Positions 16,815-25,760 of a DNA stretch of 30,957 nucleotides are shown here, piece by piece. This DNA is from a virus. Within the stretch, counting starts at the first letter, position 1; every line of letters starts with the position of its first letter. The stretch spans positions 1-30,957 of the IMG/VR virus record IMGVR_UViG_3300002835_000738; one strand, given 5' to 3'. The notes below the pieces were generated by a model. The model was not told the origin of the DNA. It searched no databases and saw only the letters and a list, made by a program, of their open reading frames with translations. The translations under genes and the position numbers were made by a program.

Positions 16815-18667
16815 TGGCAGAACAAACAATATTTTTTACAGATTGTGATAAATCAATATTTGATGCGATTAAGGCCCGTAGAGCAATTTACGGTTCAGAA
16901 AATCGCAGCAGTACAGATCATGCATGGTTATATAAAAAGATGGCTTATGCAACAGCGTCTGCTCGTAATAGCACAAATCAAAGAACATCTTCATTATTAA
17001 CTCCTACGGGTGCTGGAGTAGGTGGTGGTGGATTATATAGAGGTAAAACGCCAACTCAAGATGGTAGGTTTTTACCTAAGCCTCATATTAATACAGTAAA
17101 AGTATCTAATGAAGGAGACTTTGGATCTATTAAAAAATGCGAAGTAACATTTACAGTATATAGCAGAGCAGATTTAGATAAAATGCAATCATTCTTTGAT
17201 ATAGGAGCTGATTTAGTAGTTCAATATGGATGGAATAATGCAGGCCCCGCGGGCGGTAAGCCTGGTATGTTTAAAGGAGTTGTATATAATTTCGGATATC
17301 AAGTTAATATCTCAGGTGGATTTGATTGCACTACATATGGAATAGGGCCTGGTATAGCAGCGTTAGCAGGTAATGTCAATGCAGCTTCTGATAGTAAAGG
17401 TCAAAAGATAACAGATCCTTTAGGAAATGTAGTTAGTTATAATAGCTTATCAGAAGCATTAACGACATTAAAATCAAAAGCTGATCAATTACAACCTGGA
17501 GTAGTTAATGAAGATGCAGTTGGATGTGTTAAAATGCCTTCATCATGGGGAACCGCTAGCGAGTCAACTGAGTCAAAAGAAGCAGCTCAAAAAGCTGAAG
17601 ATGCTTCTATGTATTTTATTTCGCTGGAAAAGATAGTTCAATTAATTAAATTAAAAGTATTAGAAGACGCGGGTGGTGATAAAATGAAAAATATCACATT
17701 CAAATGTAACGGTACTATTACCTTAGGTAATATTCCTGGTCCAGATTATTTAGTATCAGCAAATCCAAAAGAAATTTTATTTCCTGGACTATGCAAATAC
17801 GGTACTAATCATACTTTTACTTTTGGAGATTATGATGCTAAATTTACTGCATCTGACCCCGGAGGCGATTTAAGCAAGACAATGATTAATATTGATTATC
17901 TTATTGATACGCTATCTAAAATAGGAGAATCAACTCAAGATAAAAGTAAATCTGCAGACAGTACAATCGCTAAATTTTTTAAAATATTATTTGATAGAAT
18001 TCATTATTGCAGTGGCACTAGATTTAAATTGTCATTAGCAACAAACGCAAAAGGCGCTGACGGTCAAGATGATTCTGAATTTTTAGTAGTTGATACCAAT
18101 TATATAGCCGCTCCATTAAAAAATCAAATTTTAGAATTAACTGCGGTAACTGAACAAAGCGTTTGTAGAGCAATTTCATTAGTAGCTAAAATTCCTTCAG
18201 AAATGGTAACAATGGCGTATGTACAAAATACAAGCACATTAGCAAAAGCTGATACATCAGGAATAGGTGCAGTAACTGGAGGGTCTACACAAAAACAAGC
18301 AGGTGCTGAAACTGCTAAACCAACATTACAAGAGTGTCTTTTAAAATTCGACTCTGCAGAAGTAACTGCTAAAGATATTACTTCATTGCAAGCTGCTTTA
18401 AACCGAGTGTATATAGGTGGAAATGATCCTGGATCAAAACCTTCTAAAGAAGCAATTCCATATCCTATTGATTTTTCAGCCACTATAGATGGATTAGAAG
18501 GATTTGTATTTGGAAATGCAATCACTACAAATTACTTACCTTCAGTATATGCCGATAAAAACGGAACAAAAGTTGCATTTACTATAACTAAAGTAGAACA
18601 TACTATTGCTAATAATGATTGGACGACTAGTTTATCAACAATATGTAGATTAATACCTAGACCATGA
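16814..18667 (+). CDS. Baseplate hub protein (gp27/late control D-like)
   Basis: 617 residues. KVSNEGDFGSIKKCEVTFTV, followed by DLDKMQSFFDIGADLVVQYGW and FKGVVYNFGYQVNISGGFDC, is a pattern seen in large baseplate hub proteins of T4-like phages, related to the gp27/gpD beta-barrel hub. The C-terminal part has IDFSATIDGLEGFVFGNAIT and FTITKVEHTIANNDWTTSL, typical of hub proteins that close the tube. There is no lysozyme domain, unlike T4 gp5. The start overlaps the previous stop and the ATGA at 18664 overlaps the next gene, so three baseplate genes are coupled. Hub function is likely; precise homology is uncertain. Confidence 0.78.
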   Translation: MAEQTIFFTDCDKSIFDAIKARRAIYGSENRSSTDHAWLYKKMAYATASARNSTNQRTSSLLTPTGAGVGGGGLYRGKTPTQDGRFLPKPHINTVKVSNEGDFGSIKKCEVTFTVYSRADLDKMQSFFDIGADLVVQYGWNNAGPAGGKPGMFKGVVYNFGYQVNISGGFDCTTYGIGPGIAALAGNVNAASDSKGQKITDPLGNVVSYNSLSEALTTLKSKADQLQPGVVNEDAVGCVKMPSSWGTASESTESKEAAQKAEDASMYFISLEKIVQLIKLKVLEDAGGDKMKNITFKCNGTITLGNIPGPDYLVSANPKEILFPGLCKYGTNHTFTFGDYDAKFTASDPGGDLSKTMINIDYLIDTLSKIGESTQDKSKSADSTIAKFFKILFDRIHYCSGTRFKLSLATNAKGADGQDDSEFLVVDTNYIAAPLKNQILELTAVTEQSVCRAISLVAKIPSEMVTMAYVQNTSTLAKADTSGIGAVTGGSTQKQAGAETAKPTLQECLLKFDSAEVTAKDITSLQAALNRVYIGGNDPGSKPSKEAIPYPIDFSATIDGLEGFVFGNAITTNYLPSVYADKNGTKVAFTITKVEHTIANNDWTTSLSTICRLIPRP

Positions 18668-19308
18668 TAAGAAATAAATTATATTATCCTAAATCACATA
18701 TAATTACCAATCTTCATACAGATGGTAAAGAATGGATGTTTGAGGACTCTACGGAATTTATTGGTTATTATCATAAATACGTCGATGGAACTGTATTAAG
18801 TGGAGCTGTATATAGCAGAACAGAATCTAAAAAATTAATACCTTATATTGATTCAGTAAAAGATCCTACAAATGTAATATACGATTCACTTAAAAGCAAA
18901 TCAAGTTTTAAAGCTCCTTATACAGTATACACAATACCAACTGAGTCAGACTTTGAAGCTGGAAAAATAATTAGATATTTTTTACGTAGAAGAAATACTT
19001 CTACATATGAAGATATTACAGAAATTGATAAAGACCAATACAAACTTTGGAAACAGTCTTCAGGTGGTATTGACAGAACATTATACAATGCTATTACACT
19101 TGAATGGAAGTTAACAGGCCCGTTAAATGATATACGAGAAGGCCTTAATGTAACATATGGTGTATCAGACACTAATAAACGAATGGTAGAGTTAAAAGAT
19201 TCAGAATTTCTTGGATTAAAGAACTTTTTAACTGATTATATTGAATATACCATTTATTCTCCTTACATAGATAAAGAAATTAAAAAATTATTTGTATATT
19301 TGAATTAG
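18664..19308 (+). CDS. Baseplate-associated protein of unknown role
   Basis: 214 residues, starting MIRNKLYYPKSHIITNLHTD, with many Tyr and charged residues and predicted beta strands such as GKEWMFEDSTEFIGYYHKYV and a helical C-terminus (FLTDYIEYTIYSPYIDKEIK). I have no confident family name. Its ATG overlaps the stop of the hub gene (ATGA) and it ends the run of coupled baseplate genes, so it is probably a virion or baseplate-assembly protein. The polymerase gene begins 21 nt later, marking the change to the replication block. Confidence 0.68.
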   Translation: MIRNKLYYPKSHIITNLHTDGKEWMFEDSTEFIGYYHKYVDGTVLSGAVYSRTESKKLIPYIDSVKDPTNVIYDSLKSKSSFKAPYTVYTIPTESDFEAGKIIRYFLRRRNTSTYEDITEIDKDQYKLWKQSSGGIDRTLYNAITLEWKLTGPLNDIREGLNVTYGVSDTNKRMVELKDSEFLGLKNFLTDYIEYTIYSPYIDKEIKKLFVYLN

Positions 19309-19329
19309 TTTACTTATATTTACTAGGTA

Positions 19330-20682
19330 ATGAAAATCATCGAAACAACATCGGAGTTTAATTCTTTCCTAGAACAAAGTAAAGAATTCGATTGGATAGT
19401 TGTGCCTACATACTGTAACGGAGAAAGACCTGTATATACAGATCACGTTTCTGTTGTATATGTATATGTCATCAATTTAGATGAAGAGGTTATGATAGTA
19501 TTCAACCATACAGAAGGTCTTTCGCTTTCAGAAGAACTACTAAATCAATTTCCATTAGATAAAAAATTATTTGTATATGGTAAAAAACGATTTAAAAGAT
19601 TTTTAGATCGACCAAATATCATAGACATCAATTTAGTAGAGTATTTTTATAACAATCAGCCAATTGAAGATGATTTTGAAACTTCAGCTCACGAGTTCTT
19701 TACGAGAACCTATGGTAACTTCACTGATTTAAATACAATCATTCCAATTACTAAACACATTGAAAAGAGTCAAGCAATTAGTCAACGATTTTTAGATGTA
19801 TATGATTTCTTTCAAGAGGATGCAGCTTTTACCAAGTATAATGATTTGATAATTGATTCTCTTTATCAAATAGAACAAAATGGATTATTTACCAATTATG
19901 AACAATTTAAGAAAAAATTCAACGAAGCTATATTATATGATCATTTCGCTTATTCAGAATATAACATATACACTACTACCGGAAGACCTAGTAATAGGTT
20001 TGGTGGTATTAACTATGCTGCTTTAAATAAAGACAATGGTCAGCGAGCGGCATTTGTTTCTAGATTTGGAGAAAATGGATTTATAATGTCCTTTGACTAT
20101 GACGCTTATCATTTAAGATTGCTAGCAGAGTTAGTAGATTATAAATTTCCAGATAAAGTTTCAGTGCATGAGTATTTAGGTAAATTTTATTTTCAGAAAG
20201 AAGAGCTGACAGCAGCTGAATATTCAGAGTCAAAGTCTATTTCATTTAGACAGCTTTATGGAGGTATAGGAGAAGAGTATTTGGAAATTCCATTCTTCGC
20301 AAAAATATATGAATACACTCAGTTATTATGGGCTAGATATAGACAAGATGGGTATGTAGAAACTCCAATGTTCGGAAGAAAATTATTTAAATCTTTCTTC
20401 TCTGAAATGAATGCAGCAAAGCTTTTAAATTATGTATTGCAGTCCTACGAGACCGAGCGAAACATGGCCGTTATTCATAACATACTTCTACGTACACAGT
20501 CTTTCTCATCGAAGCTAATACTTTATACCTATGACAGTTTTTTATTCGATTTTAATAAAAAAGACGGAGCTGAATTAATAAAAATAATCAAAGAAGAATT
20601 AGAACAAAATGGCAAATTTCCAATTAAGTTAGAGATAGGTCCCGACTATCACAATATGATTACAGTAAAAAGGAACGTTTAA
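19330..20682 (+). CDS. Short family A DNA polymerase with degenerate exonuclease domain
   Basis: 450 residues. The C-terminal half carries family A motifs: TTTGRPSN (215-222); motif A SFDYDAYHLRLLAEL with metal-binding D256; motif B K302-x3-F306-x3-Y310-G; and motif C YTYDSFLFD with D402. Counting from motif A, the residue equal to Klenow E710 (steric gate) is H261, and the Glu after the motif C Asp is S403. The N-terminal 170 residues look like a remnant 3'-5' exonuclease domain, but I see no DxE active site, so proofreading is probably absent. It is shorter than T7 polymerase (704 residues). It heads a block with SSB, recombinase, exonuclease and helicase, so it is probably the replicative or a repair polymerase. 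T4 itself uses a family B enzyme. Confidence 0.86.
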   Translation: MKIIETTSEFNSFLEQSKEFDWIVVPTYCNGERPVYTDHVSVVYVYVINLDEEVMIVFNHTEGLSLSEELLNQFPLDKKLFVYGKKRFKRFLDRPNIIDINLVEYFYNNQPIEDDFETSAHEFFTRTYGNFTDLNTIIPITKHIEKSQAISQRFLDVYDFFQEDAAFTKYNDLIIDSLYQIEQNGLFTNYEQFKKKFNEAILYDHFAYSEYNIYTTTGRPSNRFGGINYAALNKDNGQRAAFVSRFGENGFIMSFDYDAYHLRLLAELVDYKFPDKVSVHEYLGKFYFQKEELTAAEYSESKSISFRQLYGGIGEEYLEIPFFAKIYEYTQLLWARYRQDGYVETPMFGRKLFKSFFSEMNAAKLLNYVLQSYETERNMAVIHNILLRTQSFSSKLILYTYDSFLFDFNKKDGAELIKIIKEELEQNGKFPIKLEIGPDYHNMITVKRNV

Positions 20683-20781
20683 TATATTTATATATGAAAA
20701 AGATCAGTTATAATATTATTCGCTTTGGTACAATTAATTTGTTTATTTACAATAGAACCGGAATTGGATCATACAATAGGT

Positions 20782-21108
20782 ATGATATCAAAAACGTATG
20801 AAGTTGTTTATAAAAGAATTTTTATTTTATCAATTGATAGCAGTGATGAGCTTATTTGTAGTTTCAATGTTGAGAAAGGTAATGTAAGAAAACAATTACC
20901 AGGAGCAATGTTAGTGCATCGTAAAAAGGAAACCAATACGTTGTATACAATTAACTCGTTAAATGCTTTAATTAAAAAAGAGAATGGTGGAATAGTAGAT
21001 CCGAGCTTTGCAGTTGAATGGTCAAAGTATGCAAATAGTCTTTTAGTAACTTCAAATAACGATTTGAAAGTACTTCAGACGAAAGTATATCAGATTATTA
21101 ATTTGTAA
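20782..21108 (+). CDS. Conserved-looking small protein between polymerase and SSB
   Basis: 108 residues from the ATG at 20782. The frame is open further upstream to 20698 with a TTG at 20725, but that stretch (IILFALVQLICLF-like) has no ATG, and the compact beta-alpha pattern starts at MISKTYEVVYKRIFILSI. Notable segments are ELICSFNVEKGN and MLVHRKKETNTLYTINSLNALIKK, then VEWSKYANSLLVTSNNDLKVLQTKVYQI. I feel this resembles hypothetical proteins near replication genes of other T4-like phages but cannot name a function. Location suggests a replication accessory role. Confidence 0.62.
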   Translation: MISKTYEVVYKRIFILSIDSSDELICSFNVEKGNVRKQLPGAMLVHRKKETNTLYTINSLNALIKKENGGIVDPSFAVEWSKYANSLLVTSNNDLKVLQTKVYQIINL

Positions 21109-21171
21109 AGTTTTTAAAGAAATATTTGGTACCTACGAAAGGTTATCATATATTTAGTTATGTTAGGAGTT

Positions 21172-21249
21172 GAATATGTAGACACGGTATTCTAGACACC
21201 CGAGTAAACATTACCAATTACTAATTATCAATTAATCAATTAACAATTA
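21172..21249 (+). promoter_or_regulatory. Candidate gp32 translational operator: hairpin/pseudoknot plus periodic AATTA repeats
   Basis: GAATA (21172-21176) pairs with TATTC (21188-21192). Loop bases CGG (21185-21187) could pair with CCG (21200-21202) to give a small H-type pseudoknot. TAGACAC occurs twice (21179-21185, 21193-21199). Then AATTA occurs five times, starting at 21216, 21223, 21230, 21238 and 21245, an almost exact 7-nt period, ending 13 nt before the gp32-like ATG. T4 gene 32 mRNA has a 5' pseudoknot followed by an unstructured A/U repeat tract that gp32 coats cooperatively, one monomer per about 7 nt, to block its own translation. The resemblance is inferred. Confidence 0.5.
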
Positions 21250-21262
21250 AAAAAAAAGAAAA

Positions 21263-22048
21263 ATGGCTATTAATTTAGATGCTATCAAGCAAAAACTCAA
21301 TTCGTTACAAAACGTAACAACCAAATCAAACAATCTCTGGAAGCCAGAACCTGGCACTCAAGTAGTACGTATTGTACCTTACCAACATAACAGAGAAAAT
21401 CCATTTATTGAACTTTATTTCCACTATAACTTTGGTGGTAAGTCAATTTTATCTCCTCAATCATTTGGTCGTCCTGATCCTATTATTGAATTCGCTGAAA
21501 AATTGAAATCAACAGGTAACTCTGACGATTGGAAAGCTGGAAAGAAATTAGAACCAACAATGCGTTGTTATGTTCCAATTATCGTTCGCGGTAAAGAATC
21601 TGAAGGTGTTAAATTCTGGGGCTTTGGTAAATCAGTGTATCAAGAACTTTTAGGCTTTATTGCTGACCCTGATTATGGTGATATTACAGATCCAGTTGCT
21701 GGACGTGACATCGCAGTAGAATTCAAAGCTGCTGATCAAACAGGAAAGTCTTATCCAGAGACCACAATTCGTGTTAAGCCTAATCAGACTGCAGTTACTG
21801 ATAACAAAGCAATTTTAGAGAAGTTAGGTAACCAACCAAAAGTAACTGATATTTTTAAAGAGTCTTCATACGAAGAAATGACTAAAATGTTACATAACTG
21901 GTTAGATCCTGAAAACAACCCTACACCAGAAGCTGAAACTCCTGCTCCAAAAGCATCTAATGCTAATAAAGCTGGATTAGAAGAAGCTTCTCCGGTTGCA
22001 AAAGTTGATGATGTAGCATCAGCGTTCGATTCACTGTTTAATAACTAA
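21263..22048 (+). CDS. gp32: Single-stranded DNA-binding protein (gp32-like)
   Basis: 261 residues. The N-terminus MAINLDAIKQKLNSLQN, then LWKPEPGTQVVRIVPYQHN and FIELYFHYNFGGKSILSPQS, fits gp32-type SSBs with an OB-fold core; VKFWGFGKSVYQELLGFI and ITDPVAGRDIAVEF follow. The usual zinc-binding cysteine set of T4 gp32 is not obvious (only one Cys, in MRCYVP). The C-terminus is acidic and ends DDVASAFDSLFNN, the usual protein-interaction tail. It coats ssDNA during replication and recombination with UvsX, encoded next. The 154-nt leader with a repeat tract suggests autoregulation. A small hairpin (GTAAC-TGAAAG-GTTAC, 22056-22071) lies after its stop. Confidence 0.92.
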   Translation: MAINLDAIKQKLNSLQNVTTKSNNLWKPEPGTQVVRIVPYQHNRENPFIELYFHYNFGGKSILSPQSFGRPDPIIEFAEKLKSTGNSDDWKAGKKLEPTMRCYVPIIVRGKESEGVKFWGFGKSVYQELLGFIADPDYGDITDPVAGRDIAVEFKAADQTGKSYPETTIRVKPNQTAVTDNKAILEKLGNQPKVTDIFKESSYEEMTKMLHNWLDPENNPTPEAETPAPKASNANKAGLEEASPVAKVDDVASAFDSLFNN

Positions 22049-22083
22049 AAAACAAGTAACTGAAAGGTTACGACAGGATAACT

Positions 22084-23247
22084 ATGGCAAAAAGTAAAAC
22101 AACAGTTGATGAAGGAGTAATACAAGATGATTTAGCTTCAGTATTAGCAGACAATCTCAATAAGAAATTTAAAAGCTCAAATTATAAAGTAGCTTATTTC
22201 TTAGAAGGTGATACAGACGCTCCCTCTGAAGTAAATGAATGGGTCTCAACCGGATCTACAATGTTAGATTTAGCAATTTCAAATCGACCTAACGGAGGAC
22301 TTCCAGTAGGACGTATTATTGAAATTACCGGTTTAGAAGCTTCAGGTAAATCATTATTAGCTGCTCACGCATTAGCTGACACTCAGAAAAAAGGAGGCTT
22401 GGCAGTGTATATTGACACTGAAAACGCAATCTCTAGAGAGTTTCTAGAAGCTATAGGAGTTAATCTTAAGGATATGTTATATGTCCCTTTAGAGACAATT
22501 GAAGACATTTTTGATGCTATGGATAGCATCGTAGAATCTGTTAGAAAGAACTCTAAATCAAGAATAGTTACTATAGTAGTAGATTCTGTTGCCGGCGCAT
22601 CAACTAAACAAGAGATGGCAGCTGATTATGATAAAGATGGTTGGGCCACTTCAAAGGCAATTATCTTATCAAAAGCAATGCGTAAAATTACTAATTTTAT
22701 TGGTAGAGAACGTATATGTTTGATATTCACTAATCAGTTACGTACTCGTTTAGGAGTTTCGTTTGGCGACCAATGGACAACATCAGGTGGTAAGGCAATC
22801 GCATTCCACTCGTCAGTTCGTCTTAGGTTAAAGTCAGTAGGACAAATTAAATTAGCAAAGTCTGCAGATAAACCAGAGGCAGTTGTAGGAATTACAACTC
22901 GAGCTCAGGTAGTTAAAAATCGTATGGGCCCGCCTTTACGTACTGTAGATTATGATATTTACTTTGATTCAGGTATTGACGACTTTGGTAGTTGGTTAAC
23001 TATGATGAAGAATTATAATTTAGTAACTCAAGCAGGTGCATGGTATACTTATACTAACACTGAGACAGGTGAAGTAGTTAAATTCCAATCTAAAGATTTC
23101 AAATCTAAGTTAATTGACGATCCAGAAATGAAAGCGCAGGTTTATAAAACAATTTGCGAAAAATATATTCTTAATTATAGAGCCGGTGATGACTTTGGTA
23201 TCGACGATATTGAAATCGAAACAGAGTTTGACGGAGAAGAATCATAA
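22084..23247 (+). CDS. uvsX: UvsX/RecA-like recombinase
   Basis: 387 residues. Walker A GLEASGKS at 83-90, Walker B IVTIVVDSVAG with D167, LIFTNQLRTRLGVSFGDQWT (the QxR region) and TSGGKAIAFHSSVRLRL (DNA-binding loop region) are the expected order for T4-type RecA family recombinases; T4 UvsX is 391 residues. The C-terminus is acidic (DDFGIDDIEIETEFDGEES), typical of RecA relatives. It would load on gp32-coated ssDNA for recombination-dependent replication. AGGA at 22075-22078 precedes the ATG by about 5 nt, one of the few SD-like sequences in the window. The exonuclease gene follows after 6 nt. Confidence 0.95.
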   Translation: MAKSKTTVDEGVIQDDLASVLADNLNKKFKSSNYKVAYFLEGDTDAPSEVNEWVSTGSTMLDLAISNRPNGGLPVGRIIEITGLEASGKSLLAAHALADTQKKGGLAVYIDTENAISREFLEAIGVNLKDMLYVPLETIEDIFDAMDSIVESVRKNSKSRIVTIVVDSVAGASTKQEMAADYDKDGWATSKAIILSKAMRKITNFIGRERICLIFTNQLRTRLGVSFGDQWTTSGGKAIAFHSSVRLRLKSVGQIKLAKSADKPEAVVGITTRAQVVKNRMGPPLRTVDYDIYFDSGIDDFGSWLTMMKNYNLVTQAGAWYTYTNTETGEVVKFQSKDFKSKLIDDPEMKAQVYKTICEKYILNYRAGDDFGIDDIEIETEFDGEES

Positions 23248-23253
23248 ACAAAT

Positions 23254-24309
23254 ATGAAAGGTTACGCAGAATTATTAAGACAAGTTCGCGAAGACCACGA
23301 AAAACAGAATTCAGGTTTAGAGAAAGACAGTAAAGTGTTGATTATCGACGGCCTGAATTCGTTTATTCGGGTTTTTAGTGCAGTCCCTCTCGTTAATGAC
23401 GATGGCGAACATATTGGAGGTTATATAGGATTTATGCGATCAATCGCAGCTGTTATTAGACAGTTCAAACCTACAAGATGTATTATTGTATTTGACGGTA
23501 AAGGAGGCTCGGCCCGAAGAAAGAAAATGCACTCTGGATATAAAGAAGGTAGATCAATGTCTACTAGATTTAATCGTAGAGGAGATGTAGGTGAGCAATC
23601 TGTAGAAGAAGAAATTGCATCAATGCGATTGCAAATGAGTAAATTGTCAGAATATTTAGAATGTCTGCCAGTTACTCTTATATCAATTGATAATATCGAA
23701 GCTGATGATACTATTGCATATTTAACGACAGAAGTATTTCGTCCTATAGGAAGTGAAGTCATTATAATGTCCGACGATAAAGATTTTATCCAGTTAGTAG
23801 ATAGCAAGACTTCAGTATGGAGACCAGTAGAAAAGAAATATTATACACCTAAAGAAGTTAATGATAGATTCGGAGTACCTTCTCATAACTTTATTCATTA
23901 TAAAGTATTTATGGGAGATGGCTCTGATAACATCAAAGGCATTAATGGAGTAGGCATAAAAACACTTCAATCTAAATTTCCAATGCTATTAGAAGAAAAG
24001 ACTATTACGCTAGAAGAGCTATTGGATTTTTGTAAAGCTAAACAAGACGATCATAAAATATATAGAACAGTTGTTGATAATGAAGTTGCAATGCGACTCA
24101 ATTGGCAATTGATGTCATTAGAAGATTTGGATATAGCCAGTAATTTTAAATTAATGATTACAGATATGGCAGCAAGACCAATTCCAAAATTAGACACATT
24201 TACTTTTAAAAAGATGTTTATGTCAGATAAAGCTTATACAGCAATACCAAATGTAGACACTTGGTTAGCAAATAGTTTTAGCACACTTGCAGCATTTAGT
24301 CAAAAATAA
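23254..24309 (+). CDS. 5'-3' exonuclease / flap endonuclease (T4 RNase H-like)
   Basis: 351 residues. The acidic active site of the FEN/5'-nuclease family is present: IIDGLNSF (D32), IVFDGKG (D81), NIEADD (E149, D151, D152), SDDKDF (D174, D175, D177) and GDGSDNIKG (D222, D225), followed by a helix-hairpin-helix GVGIKTLQSKF. K90-K91 and a Lys/Arg-rich arch (MHSGYKEGRSMSTRFNRRG) lie between. The enzyme would remove RNA primers and flaps from lagging-strand fragments. It lies between UvsX and the helicase, with a 6-nt gap from UvsX, so it is co-expressed with both. All key residues appear intact. Confidence 0.93.
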   Translation: MKGYAELLRQVREDHEKQNSGLEKDSKVLIIDGLNSFIRVFSAVPLVNDDGEHIGGYIGFMRSIAAVIRQFKPTRCIIVFDGKGGSARRKKMHSGYKEGRSMSTRFNRRGDVGEQSVEEEIASMRLQMSKLSEYLECLPVTLISIDNIEADDTIAYLTTEVFRPIGSEVIIMSDDKDFIQLVDSKTSVWRPVEKKYYTPKEVNDRFGVPSHNFIHYKVFMGDGSDNIKGINGVGIKTLQSKFPMLLEEKTITLEELLDFCKAKQDDHKIYRTVVDNEVAMRLNWQLMSLEDLDIASNFKLMITDMAARPIPKLDTFTFKKMFMSDKAYTAIPNVDTWLANSFSTLAAFSQK

Positions 24310-24345
24310 TTTTTAAATTACAAATGAAAAATATATATTTAACGT

Positions 24346-25707
24346 ATGTCAGATAAATTATCAAATTTCGGTTACGGATTTCAAATTAAGATTATATCTT
24401 CTTTGTTAACTGATAAGCCATTTTTACAACAAGTTTCAGATATTCTATTGCCTGAATTCTTTGAATCAGAAGCAAATCAATGGATAGTTGAAACTACGGT
24501 AAAGTATTTCAATGAATATAAGACAGCTCCAACGTTAGATGTATTTAAAATTAAAGTTCAAGATGTTGATAGAGAAGTAGTTAAGACTTCAATTATTGAA
24601 TCTCTTAAAGACTCTTATCGATATTTAGAATCTGAAGATTTAGATTTCGTAAAAGAACAAACAGTAGACTTTTGTAAAAATCAATGCATTAAAAGAGCTA
24701 TTTTAGATTCAGTTGAACTTCTTCGCAGAGGTCAATATGATTCTATTAAAGCTACTATTGATGCGGCTATGAAAGCAGGAGCAGATAAAGAAGTTGGTCA
24801 TGAATATAATGAGTCAGTTGAAGCTCGATACTTAGACAATATAAGATCCACTATTCAAACTCCATGGCCAATTATTAACGATTTGTCAGACGGTGGGTTT
24901 GGTAAAGGAGAGTTAGTTGTCTTTGTAGCACCTGCTGGTATTGGTAAATCTTGGGGTCTTATTAACGTAGGAGCTCATGCAGTTAAGCAAGGATTAAATG
25001 TAGTTCATTATACATTAGAGTTAAATGAAGGTTATGTAGGTCAGCGTTATGATGCTGTATTAACAGGTATAGCAGCACAGAATTTAAAATATAATCAAGA
25101 CGAGATTGCTAATATGGTATCTAAATTAAAAGGTAATTTAGTTATTAAATATTGGCCAACTAAAACAGCATCGTGCTCGACTATTAGATCTCATATAGAG
25201 AAAATGATTATGGTAGGTAAAAAACCAGATTTACTCATTGTCGATTATGCAGATTTATTAAGAGGAGCAGTAGCTAGAAAAGAAATGCGTCATGAGTTAG
25301 AATCTATCTATGAAGACTTGCGTGGTATAGCAGGAGAGTATGAAGTTCCTTTATACACAGCATCGCAAGCAAATAGAAGTGCATTGGAGCAAGATGTAAT
25401 TGAAGCTGACAAAATATCAGAGTCATATTCTAAAGTAATGATTGCAGACTTTGTATTATCACTATCTAGAAAGGTAACAGATAAGATAGCAGGCACTGGT
25501 AGATGGCATATTATCAAGAATCGTTTCGGACCTGACGGACTTACACTTCCAAGTAAAATGAATATGAGTAATGGACAAATTCATATCTATGAAGAAACCT
25601 CCGTACAAGGAAAAGATACTAATAAACAAATGCAAACAGGTGAAGAATTATTAAGGAAAAGTTTATTACAAAAATATAAAGAAGTCCAGGGAGATTCTTT
25701 AGGGTAA
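24346..25707 (+). CDS. DnaB-type replicative helicase (gp41-like)
   Basis: 453 residues. The N-terminal 150 residues are helical (NFGYGFQIKIISSLLTDKPF, typical of phage DnaB-like proteins). The RecA-type core has Walker A APAGIGKS (195-202), HYTLEL, Walker B PDLLIVDYADLL (D300) and TASQANRSALEQ, with a WHIIKNRFGPDG arginine-finger region. It would unwind the fork 5'-3' as a hexamer. No primase is fused, so primase must lie elsewhere. A linker at its 3' end holds an isolated GGAGGA before the reductase gene. T4 gp41 is 475 residues, so length is consistent. Confidence 0.93.
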   Translation: MSDKLSNFGYGFQIKIISSLLTDKPFLQQVSDILLPEFFESEANQWIVETTVKYFNEYKTAPTLDVFKIKVQDVDREVVKTSIIESLKDSYRYLESEDLDFVKEQTVDFCKNQCIKRAILDSVELLRRGQYDSIKATIDAAMKAGADKEVGHEYNESVEARYLDNIRSTIQTPWPIINDLSDGGFGKGELVVFVAPAGIGKSWGLINVGAHAVKQGLNVVHYTLELNEGYVGQRYDAVLTGIAAQNLKYNQDEIANMVSKLKGNLVIKYWPTKTASCSTIRSHIEKMIMVGKKPDLLIVDYADLLRGAVARKEMRHELESIYEDLRGIAGEYEVPLYTASQANRSALEQDVIEADKISESYSKVMIADFVLSLSRKVTDKIAGTGRWHIIKNRFGPDGLTLPSKMNMSNGQIHIYEETSVQGKDTNKQMQTGEELLRKSLLQKYKEVQGDSLG

Positions 25708-25760
25708 CCAATAGTTATATAACCCGGAGGAAAGAGTCTAACTAAAACAACAAATCAATT
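25708..25760 (+). promoter_or_regulatory. Leader with hairpin and isolated strong Shine-Dalgarno-like GGAGGA
   Basis: GGAGG is present at 25726-25730, within CCCGGAGGAAAG, but it lies about 30 nt before the nrdJ ATG at 25761, too far for normal initiation, and no other start codon is suitably placed. Just upstream, GGGTAAC can pair with GTTA and ACCC around CAATA with an internal bulge. It may be a structured leader or a leftover initiation site. Confidence 0.35.

Noticed and set aside
20694-20801. 35-codon ORF MKKISYNIIRFGTINLFIYN... after a late-box-like sequence
   Set aside because: It starts directly at an ATATATTTATATATG sequence and overlaps the ATG at 20782 in another frame; there is no recognisable protein character, though a leader peptide cannot be excluded.
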